Origin: Fagopyrum homotropicum | Lineage: Eukaryota > Streptophyta > Magnoliopsida > Caryophyllales > Polygonaceae | Direction of reading: 5' to 3' | NCBI GenBank assembly: GCA_033239125.1 | Contig: BSWB01000002.1 | Span: 156,784,409 to 156,848,408, forward strand | DNA: 64,000 bases | Shown: piece by piece, positions 44,508-57,542 of the stretch | Position numbering within the stretch: position 1 is the first letter of the stretch | Layout of the letters: every line of letters starts with the position of its first letter | The notes under the pieces: generated by a model | Seen by the model: only the letters and a program-made list of their open reading frames with translations | What the model was told of the DNA's origin: nothing | The model's database searches: none | Made by a program: the position numbers and the translations under genes

Positions 44508-44849
44508 TAAGTATATATCTATAGGATTGTTTATAGGATTGTGATGAAATGAGATTATAGTGAGCAATAAGAATTAATGTAATCATTTATTTTTCTCATT
44601 TGTTATTTATTTTATTGTCATTTATAAAAGTTTGTGTATGATACATCATACATGTTTTTTTCTTAAAAAGAAAATTATTTTTCTATTTTTTGGGAAAATT
44701 TGAATGTATTTTGTTTGTATTTGTGTTTCTCAAATATAATTTAATATGTGTATTACTTTGTATCACTATATGCAATATTTTATGTCAACACGTGCATACA
44801 TTTTGATTTTATTTCACCAACATTACGCTACCCGTGTATCAAACTAGAT

Positions 44850-45650
44850 TGCACATGATATATACTAATGAGTGCACGTATCATCTACATTACAGTACAC
44901 TCATATATCAAACTAGACTCCACATGATTTATACTACCTAGTGTACATGTCATCTACAATACATTACACTCTCGTGTCAATCTAAACTACACATGATCTA
45001 TACTAATGAGTGCATGTAGTACAAACATTGTACTCATATGTCAGGTTATAATGCACATGTTCAGTACAATATAGTACACATATCATCTAAACTACATTAC
45101 ATATGATCTTTAATGTTGAGTGCACGTATCACTTACATACACTCCATATGTTCAATCCAAGTTAGTCATCTACACTACACGTGATTTTTAATATTTAGTG
45201 TACATGTCACCTAAACTACTCCACACTCTTGTGTCAAGTTACACAATATATGGCACCTACACTACACATGATTTTTAATATTTAGTGCACACGTCACCTA
45301 CACCACACATGATCTTTAATATTTAGTGCACATATCATATAAACTACAATGCACATGATGTTTAATATTGAGTGTACATGTCACCTACAATACACTACAC
45401 TACACTACACTCATGTGACAAGTTATACAACACATGTTAGTTACAGGTTATTGCAGATGATCTATAATAATGAGTGCACATCTCAACTACACCACACTCA
45501 TGCATTCATGTGTCAGTCTACGTAGTACATGTTTAGTACAAGTTAGTGCACATATCACCTACATCACATTGCACTCATGTATCAAACTAAATTGCACATG
45601 ATCTATGCTAATGAGTGTACATATCACATACATTGCACTCATGTATTAAC
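44850..45650 (+). repeat. Minisatellite, about 69-bp units
   Basis: About twelve diverged units reading cacatgat.tatactaatga / gtgcacgtatcatctac / attacactcatgtatcaa. The first three phases (44852, 44921, 44990) are exactly 69 bp apart; later units vary in length. Fragments recur at 46260-46400. Confidence 0.85.
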
Positions 45651-45891
45651 TTTTAAAAAAATAACAAAAACATAAAAAGAAATTAAAAAAAGTATCATAA
45701 TTTTTTTTTAAAAAAAAGAACATGTGAGAAAATTCCTTTCATTAGTGGTAATATTGTAAATAATCAAAGAGAAAATAAGTGGATAAATTTAGTTTTCATT
45801 TTTCACCGCAAAAATAGTTTTCATGAGAATATTCCTATATTTGTATCATGTGTACATATCGACGGGTACAAAACTTTGATCAGGTGTCAAC

Positions 45892-46195
45892 CACATATTA
45901 TTATAAGTTCAGTAGCAATCTAAAAGCTAATACAACTTTGAAAGATGAATTCGAATTTAAAAAATGTGTTAGTTCTTCATGGATCGTGTGGCTCATTTAT
46001 ATTGGTAGTTCAAAAATCATGTGTTTGCTGCATGGTCGTGCACATATTATCATAAGTTCTGTAGAAATCTAAAATCTAATCCAACATTGAAAGATGAATT
46101 CGAATTTAAAAGATGTGTTATTCTTCATGAATCACATGACTCATTTATATTGGCAGTTCAGAAGTCGTGTGTTTGTTCATTGTTGCATGGTCGTG
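45892..46195 (+). repeat. Tandem dimer of a 149-155-bp unit
   Basis: Units 45892-46040 and 46041-46195 share cacatattat.ataagttc, gatgaattcgaatttaaaa and ctcatttatattgg.agttca, and end with gcatggtcgtg. Embedded within the minisatellite region. No gene. Confidence 0.85.
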
Positions 46196-46440
46196 TACCA
46201 TGACAAGTTTTTAACACATTTTTCATGTGTTGTAATCACCCTAGCTAACTTCTATGTAATTATACCACACTCATGCACTTATGTGTCAATCTACGATATA
46301 CATATTCAGTACGAATTAGAGTTCATATCACCTACACCACATTACAAATGATCTATACTAACTAGTGTACATATCAAATGCATGTACTACACTCATGCAT
46401 TTTTTCCAATACGGGACAAAATCTTTTGTTTTTAAGTTGT

Positions 46441-46515
46441 CTTGTGAGATTTGAACGTGAGACCTTCTTATTTCCCTCATTTACACACTCTACTAACCAA
46501 CTAAGCTAACTTGTG
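46441..46515 (-). other. tRNA-like (SINE or pseudo-tRNA) relic
   Basis: On the minus strand, 'gttagcttagttggttagta' resembles a tRNA A box and 'aaggtctcacgttcaaatct' a B box, about 45 bp apart. The acceptor stem does not close, so it is not called a tRNA gene. Confidence 0.4.
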
Positions 46516-46601
46516 AACATGTATATTACCACCGATTTTATTTAATATTTATAAATTTATCTAGTATTCACTGTTATTTATTCAACAGTGGCCCAGTGCC
46601 T

Positions 46602-46618
46602 CCCCCCCCCCCCCCCCC
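46602..46618. repeat. Homopolymer C17
   Basis: Seventeen consecutive C, bounded by T and GG. Length may be an assembly estimate. Confidence 0.95.
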
Positions 46619-46879
46619 GGAACCGTCGTTGTCTTGGTGGTTCTATACTTGTATGAAGGTTCAACAAATTATGTTTTTGGGCCAAAGAATATAGAAGTAA
46701 ATGATTCTCATAGCAAGAAGAATATTTGAGCAAAAACAAAACAACTCTTGTTCATATTGAAGTTAAACGATGTCGTGTTAGTTTGGTGTACACATTAGGC
46801 TTGCACAAATTTGGGCTCGGGCGGGCTAAAACAAACAACTTGCCCGAAATGTCCGATTTGGCCCACCATGCTCGGACAA

Positions 46880-47236
46880 CCTTTGTAATGACATGGTCCT
46901 TAAGTAACCTAAGAATCACTAGGCTAAGGACCACATAGTGGGCCCCATCATTTAGTTTAACAACAATTTCACAATAGGACTTTGCAACAAGAAACACGAA
47001 AAACAATGAAAACATTTACGTAACATCATGCATTCACTCAGTATGTATATCTCAAACATGACAACTAAGTAATTGTCTTGAAACATCAGCCTAAAATCAA
47101 AACGTTTACACAATTGCACACAGGCAACAAAAGACTCACTTACAAGCGATTAGTTTTTAAAAGAAATTCAACCAACCATTGCATTAACAATGCCCCGGTT
47201 GTCCATATCTTGCAACTGACGTCCCTGCAGCATTCA
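46880..47236 (-). mobile_element. Second, degraded chromovirus LTR fragment
   Basis: The text 'ggctaaggaccacatagtgg', 'tagtttaacaacaatttcac' and 'ggactttgcaacaagaaaca' parallels 25050-25115 of the LTR inside the MULE (ggttaggacctcacaatggg, agtttgacaacaatattact, ggatcttgcaacaagacaca). It lacks its TGTAACACCCC start and is cut by the next LTR at 47240. Confidence 0.5.
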
Positions 47237-47239
47237 TAC

Positions 47240-49372
47240 TGTAACACCCCGAATCCGCAGGACTCGGGATGTCACATTGGGCTAGGATCTCACAATGGAT
47301 CCTGACCCTAGCCTAACAACAAGTTCACTGGACCTTACAACATGGCACTGACAGATATAAAACAAATACATAAAACAGTATAAACTGTACGACCCAAAGT
47401 AAACAACAACATAGCCGAGTATATAAAACGACATCCTCACATAGGGGGTACAAAAGATCATCCTCACGCAGGAGGGGAAACACAATAACCCCAAACCAAC
47501 CATCTAATGTACGAGAGTCCTCGGCCTGTCACCCTGCCAAATCACCCAGTAGCGCCTAACCTGTAAACATCTACAACACGGTATGAAACCGTTAGCTAAC
47601 CATACATATATGAGGTAATGCATAAGCACAAGCACAATCATGAAAGATAAACACATCAGCATGCTATCACACATTTACCCATTTATTATCTTTATATAAT
47701 AACCATTCACTCAAAAACCGTATATATATAGATAGATGAAAGTATGTGACACGAGGACCGATACATCCCCGCCTCTGAGTACAATATCCAGTTGTACGAG
47801 TATCGGTCACACAATCCGTGTACCCTATGGGAGTGGATTGCGCCCTTCCTGTAAACCAGTCTGGCCCGACATCAGAGAACCTCCCAGACTCCACGGCGGG
47901 ATGAAAGGGAAAGGTTATCACAGCCACGCAGTGGGGCAGTCAATAGAACATAGGTCGATAAAAACGACAACTCACGATATCATAGCAAACATATAAAGCA
48001 CACACCACTCATGCAAACACCCAATATAAGGATGGTAGCTAAGTAAGTCATATGGACTTACCTCAACCTCGTACAAAATCAACCACGATCACCTCTACAC
48101 TGGAGGGACAACACGGCCTATAAAAAGGCATAAAGAGATATATCAACCTCTATTCATCAAAGGGGTCACGCCTAGACCCAAAGGGATCCATAAGGATCAT
48201 ACTCAATCTATGAGCCTCACAACCAACTAAACCTCAATATCTCAACAGAGCTCACAATTCCTCAAATCTCAAGGTAGTATCTAATCAACATTCCTCAATC
48301 TCAATTTTAATCCTAATCTAATTAATTAACCTTTAATTAATTAATTAGATTCCGCCAAAATAACGTTTTGCCCGCAGGCAATTTCTAAACCCACCTGTCA
48401 TCAGATTTCATCAAACAAACTATCCATAATCACCAGAATAATATAACGACCATAATGGAATTTCTAATTGTCCTATTTGACAAGCCTAAAGTCAATTTAG
48501 GCCAAATCGCAGTACGGAAAACGAATAAATTCATAACTTATTCGTTACTAACCCGATTGACGATCTGAAAGAAGATTCGGAATCACAGCGACGCAGGCTA
48601 CGCATGGACAACATCAAATTCACCGGAATCTGAGCGACGGAACCGTCCTGGTGACATATATGCTCGACCAGCCCTCCATATACTCGGAAATGCAGAAACT
48701 CGGTACCAATATGAAGAGAATGAAGAGAGGAATCCAGAAATTCAAACGGAATTGAAATCGGATTAGAAACGGAGAGTAGATCTGAGTTTGAAGGTTGAGA
48801 GAAATCAGAGCTTTTACGAGGAAACGTGAAAGGAAATGAATTAATAAAGGATTTTCCGCTATTTATAGTGAAGACGATAATTATCCTTTAGTAAAGTCGA
48901 TAATTATCCTTTAACCGATCCAAAGGCAGGTCGAACCTCTTTCTCCAAACTTCTCGAGATTGGAACATTAAATTTGGAATATTGTAGGGATAATTATTCA
49001 ACAACAACTGCCTCGGAAAACATGTATTCCTAAGCTGTCTTTCTTAGCCGTTAAGAAACGAAATAGCGACTCTTTTGGCCGTTTTGCCTCTCCATGTTAT
49101 TTCATATCTAGGACATATCCGATGTCCTGATCATTTCTCTCAACTGCATTTTTATTAATTGGAGCTCCCAAATGCTCCAAATAACACCGGAGGGTAAAAA
49201 TAATTACCCGGGGGAAAAATAAAAATTTCCCCAAACGTCCAAAATTATGCCAGGAATATAACGGTGGGACTCTTACTCATCACTTGCGAAATCTTCGCGA
49301 GTTATATGGCAATTGCTATCAACGATTAAGTTAATCAACATTAATTAGAATTCGAAAATCCTAGCTATTACA
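47240..49372 (-). mobile_element. Chromovirus (Tekay/Del-like) 3' LTR
   Basis: 2133 bp from TGTAACACCCCGAATCC to AGCTATTACA, followed by 'tcacacaccccttaaaaaaa' and 'gtttcgtcccgaaactt', the polypurine-tract region of a minus-strand chromovirus. Related to but clearly diverged from the LTR at 25005. Confidence 0.8.
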
Positions 49373-52300
49373 TCACACACCCCTTAAAAAAAGTTTCGTC
49401 CCGAAACTTGAACAATTCCCAAATCCTCTCGGACCCATACGCCGAGGTATAACTCTCACTCTTTCTATCGGAGGTATCACATCTCCGTTCAAAAGATCAC
49501 AACCTATAACAATCTATAACCTCACGTATAAACATGGAGGAATCATCACTCCGGGAAACAGGGCCATAACGCTACCCAAAGGCGTAGAGGAATCACGTCT
49601 CTCGCCATACCACATCACAAGGCATAGAGGAAGCACATCTCTAGCCAAAACATATCACATGCATAGAGGAAATACGTCTCTAGCCAACCCATAAACATAT
49701 ATATCGCATGGAGGAATCACATCTCCACTGAACTATGTCCATCAAGGTAGCATGGAGGAAAGAACCATCTCCAGCTGAATCCTAATCCCACTCAAATAGC
49801 ATGGAAGAAAGAACCATCTCCAGCTATAAATATAATCATACTCGGGTAGCGTGGAGGAAGTAATCATCTCCAGCTATAACATACATCACGCTAGCACATC
49901 AAGATCTACTTAGATCATAAATCACATCACAACTAGCATGGAATAACACATCAAGGCATATAAGCACATAAGCACAACATTCATCAAGATAGCACTAAGA
50001 TCTACTCGTGCTCCCACAAATGGGTCTGTCCTAACATATACTCTAGATAGTTCCATAGGACACTATCCTCAGTCTCTCACATAGCCTCTTCAGGTCTTCA
50101 TCTCGACCACAATATCCTCAATATGAGAATGTCTTTCAAATGCAAGCGTTTCATATCTTATTCCAAGAATGTAATCAGATGCTCAACAACGATGTGGTTC
50201 AACTTAACCACTAGATCATTATAACTCACAAAGTGTTTCCAACCTGGTATATACTTCCTCAGTTGAGACACATGAACACTGGGTGAACATCCACCAACTT
50301 CAGAGTGAAAGCTAAACATCATGTTGCCTTCACAAAACTGATCAAGATCTCAAGTAACCGACATATTGGAAACTCAGTTCCCCTTTCCATAATACACAAC
50401 AAACGTCTCACAGCTGAGATACCTCCAGCCGGACATGAACTCTCACTTGAACTTTAGAGGTTAACACCTCTTGTCTACACACACAATCTGGCGACTATGT
50501 AGAGCCAACACTCTTTCTTTAATCATCGTTACTTGAACTATAATATCCTGAGTCTGGTCATGTGTTATTTCTACTACTACTGCTAGATCACTTCTAGCAT
50601 AAGGATATACGACATCTATGTCTATATATATTGCCTCATAGGGCCATCCCAGAAAGATGCACGTCATTCACTGTTATATAATAAACTCATTAATGGAAGG
50701 TAATATATATAACCATCCACGTTTCCCATTCGACTTACAACTTATAATAGATCTTTAAGATCTAGATGATCCTCTCTAACTGACCATCTGTCAGAGGGTG
50801 AAGTGTAGTCATGGGGTACAGACTCGTCCCCAAAGCAGTCTGAATCTGCTGCCCAAAATCTCAAAGTAAAAACATCCATCTCGATCAAAAATGATCATTC
50901 TCGGTATACCATGGAGTCTCACTATCTGTTTAGTGTACTCCTCAGCCAATTCATTCACTAGCCACGTCCTTCTGATAGAAATGAAATGTGCCAGTTTCAT
51001 TAATCTGTTACCAACAATCCAGATAACATCAATCTTCTACTGGGTCACAATCCCATAACAAAGTCCATAGAGATGTCCTCCCAAATTCTACTACTGCACT
51101 GTTAGTGGGTGGAGCTTATCTCTAGATCGGAAATACTCTATCTGGACCCGCTGACAGGTCACACACTGTATCAATAATCTGGTTATATCGGCTTCATACA
51201 ATATAATCATCTCATCTCGTGGTACATCTTACTCGTACCTGAATGTACTAAATAAGGCGTACAGTGGGTATACCGTAATATTCTCTGTCTCCATCTACAT
51301 CAGCAGGTACACAAAAGTGGTCATGACTCTTCATCAGTCCATCTACTCCCATGGAGAACTATGGTCACTTGTCAGGGCCGGGCAGGTGTCTTGCTTTTGT
51401 TGGACCTCATCCAACAGACCAGGTAGAACCTCAGAGGTATAACTGGGTATCCTCATCAAGGTACTGATTGTTCAACTCTAGCCAAGCTAGATCTCTCTAA
51501 AGTTGAGGCTAAACTATCAGTCTCACAATCATCTTCTCTTGGAGCGTCTTTCCATTCAAGTTATCGGCGACAACATTCAACTTCTCTGAATGATATGAAA
51601 TCTTCAAGTCAAAGTCTTGATCAACTTAAGCTCTTAATATTGGCGGTTATTCAACCCCTGTTGCATAAAATATACTTCAGATTTCTATAATCTATAGAAA
51701 TCTGACATGAAGATCACACCGGTACGGTCTTCTCAAAAGACTCGCAAATGAATACGCAATCATATAAAATCCTTCCTCGAAGCATTGGTAGCAATCGGCT
51801 GAGCCGAGAAAACTACGTATTCCTTAATGTTCATCAATATCTCCCATGGTACAACATACTAAATTATCGCCTGGTCAACCATGATCCCACTAGCGGAGAC
51901 AACATGGGCTAAAAAGGCTACCACTGGCATCTCAACTTACACTTAGAGAGCGTAGCATACAACCCTCTATCTCTCAAAATCTGCAGAACGGTCCTCAGAC
52001 GATCGGTCTACTATTCTCTACTATGAGAGTATACCGACATGTCATCAATGAAGTCCACCACCAACTAAACAAGGAAGTCGATGAAGATACTATTCATCAA
52101 CTCCATAAAAACTACTAAAACATTTGTCAACCCAAATGACATCACTACAAACTCGTAGTGTTCATAACGGGTATGGGATGCTATCTCATACACATGTTGC
52201 TCTCTCATCCATGACTAGGGATATCTTGAGCACAAAGGAATCCTGAAAACCCAATTGCTTCTTGAAGGTAACTCATCAGGTCGTCAATACGGAACATGGA

Positions 52301-52939
52301 ACCCCCTAGGGTAAACCCGTTTCGATCAACTTTTCAAGTTATCAGTACAATATCTCAACAAGCACCATATAGTGTGGTTTTCCCATTCAATCTTGTATCA
52401 TACTTCAACTCGATAACAATGTCCACACTCCGCTGAGGTGGAAACTAGACGGTTCAGTAACACGTCTATAAACTCGTAAATAACTGGAATACCTTCCAAT
52501 GTTGGACTATCTCGCTCCTTCGTGGTATAACACTAAAAGGTGTCATATCCTTGTGCTATCAGCTCGCTGCTCGTACAATTCTGACGACAAACCCGTCTCT
52601 TCAAAGGTCTTAACCTTAGAAGACCTCTATTTACCATCTCAGTAAAGACTATAATAGCCTTACTATTAATATCTAACACCGCATGATATCTATTCATCCA
52701 ATCCATACACATAATGACTTCCTCATGCACCTACTGCATGACAAAGAAGTCTACAAGCCATACACAAGTCCCGGAATAAGGGAACAAATACATATCTTGC
52801 GGGTACCTCAGACCCCTAACTGGTAATCCTGTAAAGGAAAGTCCACCTTCTACTATATATCAAAGATCAACCATTAACGCATGCATCGAAAGACAAGAAG
52901 TGCATAGCACTCATAACAAACAAAACTCCACTAGGTAAA
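49373..52939 (-). pseudogene. Decayed chromovirus pol (integrase, RNase H, RT, protease), truncated
   Basis: Minus-strand relics in proper Ty3/gypsy order. Integrase near 50810-51000: MKLAHFISIRRTW ... RLHGIPRMIIFDRDG. RT near 52020-52180: YEFVVMSFGLTN and a FIDDM motif in place of (Y/F)xDD(I/L), with stops. Protease near 52530-52730: CMDWMNRYHAVLD. The sequence stops at the Athila LTR at 52940, so gag and the 5' LTR are displaced beyond the window. At 49440-49990 there are also repeated 'gcatggagga' units with 'catctcc' in an A-rich context. Confidence 0.75.
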
Positions 52940-54716
52940 TGTTCGCTCCAAACGGGGTGTGCAAGCTTTAAATTTATAACCCTAGACTTAAGCTTAAAAC
53001 AAGGATGCGAACCCGCAATGTACGGGTCAATCGTAGTAAAAAGCAAGAAATTCCAGGGGTCGATCACAGGGACTCGGTGAAACAAAGTCAACAACGGTAA
53101 GCTTCGTGAATACTAACCACAAGAGCAATTAACACAATCAAAGATGAATAAGAAGTCAATTAAGCAAACATGCAATTCTAGGGATAAAAGCTTCTAGTTG
53201 TGGTTCCAACTCAAGATCTAAAGATAGGCGGACAAAGCTGAGGTTTTTGCATGGGGAAGGTGTTACTAAAGTGGAGTAGATCACCGGGTAAGTCTCACTA
53301 CACACTAATCCAAAATCGTAACTCCTATTACCGGGTAAGTCTCAAGGAATCAAGATAAAGAACTATAACCTCAAACTAACACACCATCTAAGGGGATAGA
53401 ATCAACCTTTACCGGGTAAGTCTCAGGCTAACTCACAAAGATGGGATGGAAGCACACTCAAACCCCAATAAAGGACAAACCTTTATTACCTACACTTATG
53501 ATCGTTGGTATACAAACTAAGGAATTACCGGGTAAGTCTCATCCTAAGCTTGCTTTGAACCAGGAAAGGTGTAATAAGAATAGGATTTGGCAAACTTTAA
53601 CACTTAACTCTCAGTTTTAGGATCAGATAAGTCACCTCGATCAGAAGAATTCCACCCCGGCCGAGATGTTCATCGACTGAGCGAGATGCTTAGGGTTAAG
53701 GTTAAAAACTCGAACTTTCAGGGTCCTACTGTGGTTAAGATCATTCTATCATTGTTTTTCCCACAACCTTCAGCCAATCACCCTAGAATCACACAAGGAA
53801 ATTAGCCACTCATCATCATGAAAGTATTAATCAAATATATGGGAAGAAGGTGAATATTTGAACAAGAAGAATTTAAATGAAAAGACTTCAATAACTGAAT
53901 CAAATATCACAACAAAAGCGTTCCTTGGATAGCAATCAAATAAGACAAGACAACAAGGAAGGGAATTAAAGACAATCTTACAAAACCCTCAAAAAGCTAT
54001 AATAGCTATGATCTTCAATCTCCCTTCAACCTTCAAAAAGGTTCTTCAAATCTCCCAACTGGAGTATGGTTGCTGCGGTGTAAGCGGATGTCTAAGCACG
54101 CTCTTCAGCCGTTAGCGGGTTTTCCAACTGCATGCGGATGTCGGATTTGTGGGAAATCCGACCCTTTTTATAGGAAAATTACTCTCCAAAGATAAGATAT
54201 CTTAGAAAGATCTCTTCCCATAAAAATAGGTAAAATATATGATCTTCTTCCTTCCAGGAGCCAAGCCCAAAAATATAAGATCACCTTCCAAAGATAAAAG
54301 ATCTCAGCCAAGAATAAAATATTCTCGCCGCGTCCTAGGTGTTCGCCTCGGTCGAGTCGACGTCTCTAGATCACCTCGGTCGAGATGAATCTCTGGTCAA
54401 CCGAGGTGAGTCATAACTGAATGTGAAATCTCTCAAAACTGGTCCAAAGTGAATCTTTAATCCATGGTTATGCTCCCTGGATGGTTCCTTATGCTCCTCA
54501 ATGTAGCTCCAAATGACTCATGACTCCTTTTGCTCCTTTTTGATGCAAAACATACCATTTTACCTGCAATTACAGCAAAACTAGGTGTAGACCTCGATTC
54601 CCGCAAAGGTAGATGAAATGGTAATATAATCACATATTATACATGCTAACATGCAGATTATTGAAGATAAAACGTCCAAACAAATCTCAAAATATAGACT
54701 ATAATTCATGCTATCA
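52940..54716 (-). repeat. 3' LTR of the Athila element
   Basis: 1777 bp, TGTTCGCTCC at the left and GCTATCA at the right. Includes six 'ccgggtaagtctca' words at 53285-53550 and two groups of the CCTCGGTCGAGG-type motif (53637 and 54340-54415). The right limit rests on the terminal CA and the following polypurine-like tract. Confidence 0.85.
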
Positions 54717-54729
54717 AAATACCCCATAC
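54717..54729 (-). other. Polypurine tract of the Athila element
   Basis: Element-strand GTATGGGGTATTT directly before the 3' LTR start TGATAGC; position fits, and this wording is common in Athila elements. Confidence 0.6.
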
Positions 54730-56189
54730 TTAGCCCTTGCTTGTCCCCAAGCAAGTTCCGCATATAAAAGGCAAGATAGAATGGTTTATAAGTCATAAAA
54801 ATCAATGAAAAGTCTTTCAAAAACATTTTTATAGTGTGCAACAATCATAGATCACTCTAGGAGAATACTTCATGGAATTTAAAATCAAAACATGTTCAAA
54901 ACATTTTATAAATATAAGAAAGTTGTTCATCTTTGCATGAAATCATAGAATGCATAATAAGTCATAATTATCAAAATTAATCATGCATAATCCAGTTTAA
55001 ACCACTAAGTCAATCAACAAGCTCGAGGTCTCAAGGGCTTCCCAAAAGAAAGATCAAGAAACGTGTAGGGTAGGGATGTATTTAAGGTAATGTGGTGCTA
55101 GAATCCGGGAAAAGGATATACTTCACTTTCACTTTGACTTTCAACATCTTTCACCAATAAGCTTTGCTTATTTCACACTTTTTCTTTTACTTTACTTTTT
55201 GGGATGCATGGACAGAGGTGCACAATAACCGAAGCCTAGGAAATCAGCAATCATCAATTTCTTGAGATGCATCAAACCCTTGATGCACATACCATGACCC
55301 GTTAGGAATATCGCTCAATCCGACTTTGGCAAGACACAAACACCCGGCTATGTGAATGGTGCCGAGTTACTCATCTTCATGATTGACTTCCCCAAACCTA
55401 TTATTACTTTCTAACACTTTCACTTCCAGCAACTTCTCAATTTTTGCTTCACTTGCTTTCACCACTTCGCTTGCTTCCAAATTCCCGGATAGGTAAGGGA
55501 GGCAAAATGTATATGAGGGGCTAAGCATGATCAAGAAGAAGAGAGAAGAATGAATTGTCTTGGTCTTTCCAGGAAGAAAGTGAGAGAACTTATCTTGTGG
55601 TGTCAACCTTCAAATTCAACATAATTTGGATAAAAACAAAGTATTAAACATGCCAATAATTTCAAACAAAGCATTTAGCAACTTAAACATAATATAAAAC
55701 CTTTCAAACACATAAAGAATTTAAAACCAGTCAGTAAACAAGATCTTCACTGAGATCATATCCAGATAAGCAACACAAAATCGTTTTCGAAAACTCTCGG
55801 TTAACCCACCTCGGTCGAGGTGTTCTTGGTTCAACCGAGGTGAAACGCCTCGTTCGGCCAAGACTAGCTCGGTCGAGGTCAAAAAAATATTTTTTTAAAA
55901 CCATTTTTTTTTTCAGTTTCAACGTTTTTCTCAATCAAATAACCTGTAGGTATGCATGTAATATCAGATAAACATATAAAGGCAACCGAAACATCAATAT
56001 GAAATATCTGATCAAATGTGCGTACATCGAAATCATCAAATAAGTACATCAAAGTCATCACATAACCACAAATACCCCATAGTTGGGACACACTGTCCCA
56101 GTGGGTCAATATAAGTCTAGAGACAAGAGTACTCACCGGATAAATAGCTGAACTGCATAAAAATATAATAAAGAAAATCCTGCAGCTCA
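54730..56189 (-). other. Non-coding Athila region between ORF1 and 3' LTR
   Basis: AT-rich, no credible frame. Contains the words 'cttgcttgtccccaagcaag' (54743-54762, a near-palindrome) and dispersed CCTCGGTCGAGG motifs near 55809-55880. Confidence 0.6.
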
Positions 56190-57542
56190 TCAGTAGTCCT
56201 GATCCGGTGGTGGTGGTGGTGGTACGTACGGATACTGAGTCGGGTCGAACTGATAGCCCATAGTCTGCTGGAACTGTAGCTCCATCATCCTGCGCTGATA
56301 GTGCTGCTCCTCTAACATCTGATGAGTCCAGCTGTCAATGTGTCGGTGCTGGGCAGCAAATCTCTCATGCATGTCCACAGTAAGGGCAGCATAAGAATCT
56401 ATCATCTGATCTGTCAGGTCGTCGATCCGACGATGAACCTCAGAATCTCTGTGACGGCGTGTCCGACGCCTAGCAGATCTAGCGGGAGGTGCATCAGGTG
56501 CAGGCTCAGTATCCTCCTCATCATCCAAGTCTATGATCGGCGGTGCGCTCGTCCCTGCAGTATCTGTCCCTGTATCCATCGGGACTCCACCATCTCTCTC
56601 GTCTACAATGTCCTCATCATCGTCAGCCTCCTCCTCATCCTCAGCTGGGGCTGCTGCTGCCTCCCTATGATCCTCCATCAGTGGAGCCCAAGCTATCTGC
56701 CAATAATGTGGATCGAAAACTGTGAACTGAGCAGACCAGCGGATCCCTTGTGGCGTAGTCCGCTTCCACGGCATAGCAACATATGGAGTGGTCAGACCTC
56801 GGGGAACTAGAATCCTCCGAGTGATCATCTCCTGCAACCCAAGCGGCTTCGGAGCCGCCACCATCGTACACACACTAAGGTCCATCCTATGAAAAGCAGC
56901 TATGTGGGTGACTAGACCGCCGCATCAGATATCTCCCTTCGCTTTGGCCTTGATCTTGTGCAGGTCCTCTGCCAAGATCAAGCCAAAGTCTGGGAAACCC
57001 CCTGTAACCATACAGTAAAGACTAAAAAGCTCGCCCTGTCGGATCTTCTGGGGCGTCTCAGTACGCGCCAGAAGTGTCTCGTTGAATATCCTATGGGCTA
57101 ATCTGAAGGCAAGGTGGAAGATGACCTTCTCCCTGGAATCTCTAGGGCGCCATCTATCTGCATGCTTAGTAATATGGGCAATCTGCCCCCAGAACTCCCT
57201 TGCTACAGATCGGGAGGGAAAGTCAGTGGCGGTGGGCTCAGGAAAGCCGAAAATCTCTCTCCAAACCTCTAAGGGAACTATGAAGTTCCGGTTCATCAAC
57301 CGGTACTTCACAGATTTCTCTGTGGGAAGGTAGGAAAAGGAGCTAACGAACTCTAGGGTCGGCTCCAAGTAAGTTGGGGCTCGGATCTCAGTAAACTGAT
57401 CCAGCCCGACTGTGGCGATCATCCGCCTAAGGTCGCCGTCTACTCCTAGGCAATTAAAAGCCGACACGTCCAGAAAACGTGGTGCTATCACCGGACGGCT
57501 AGCTATACGCTCATAATCTACCCGGCATCTCTCGTGGATCAC
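56190..57542 (-). pseudogene. Athila ORF1-type protein, one in-frame UGA
   Basis: One frame of about 450 codons split by a TGA at 56925-56927 (GDI-stop-CGGLVTHIA; a CGA to TGA change would explain it). The N-terminal part (YLEPTLEFVSSFSYLP ... VPLEVWREIFGFPEP) and the CGGLVTHIA block match the ATHILA ORF-1 family. Then come an acidic stretch (DEEEADDDEDIVDE), a coiled coil with HERFAAQHRHIDSWT and a proline-rich tail (PYVPPPPPPDQDY). It occupies the env position after pol but shows no membrane segment. Upstream the frame stays open through a Ser-rich stretch to about 57600, so the true start may lie before 57542. Confidence 0.8.

Noticed and set aside
44850..45650. Centromeric satellite
   Set aside because: Units are only about 69 bp, strongly diverged and few; no support for a centromeric array.
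56322..56810. Plus-strand frame of 162 codons opposite the Athila ORF1
   Set aside because: Antisense shadow of a recognised coding frame.
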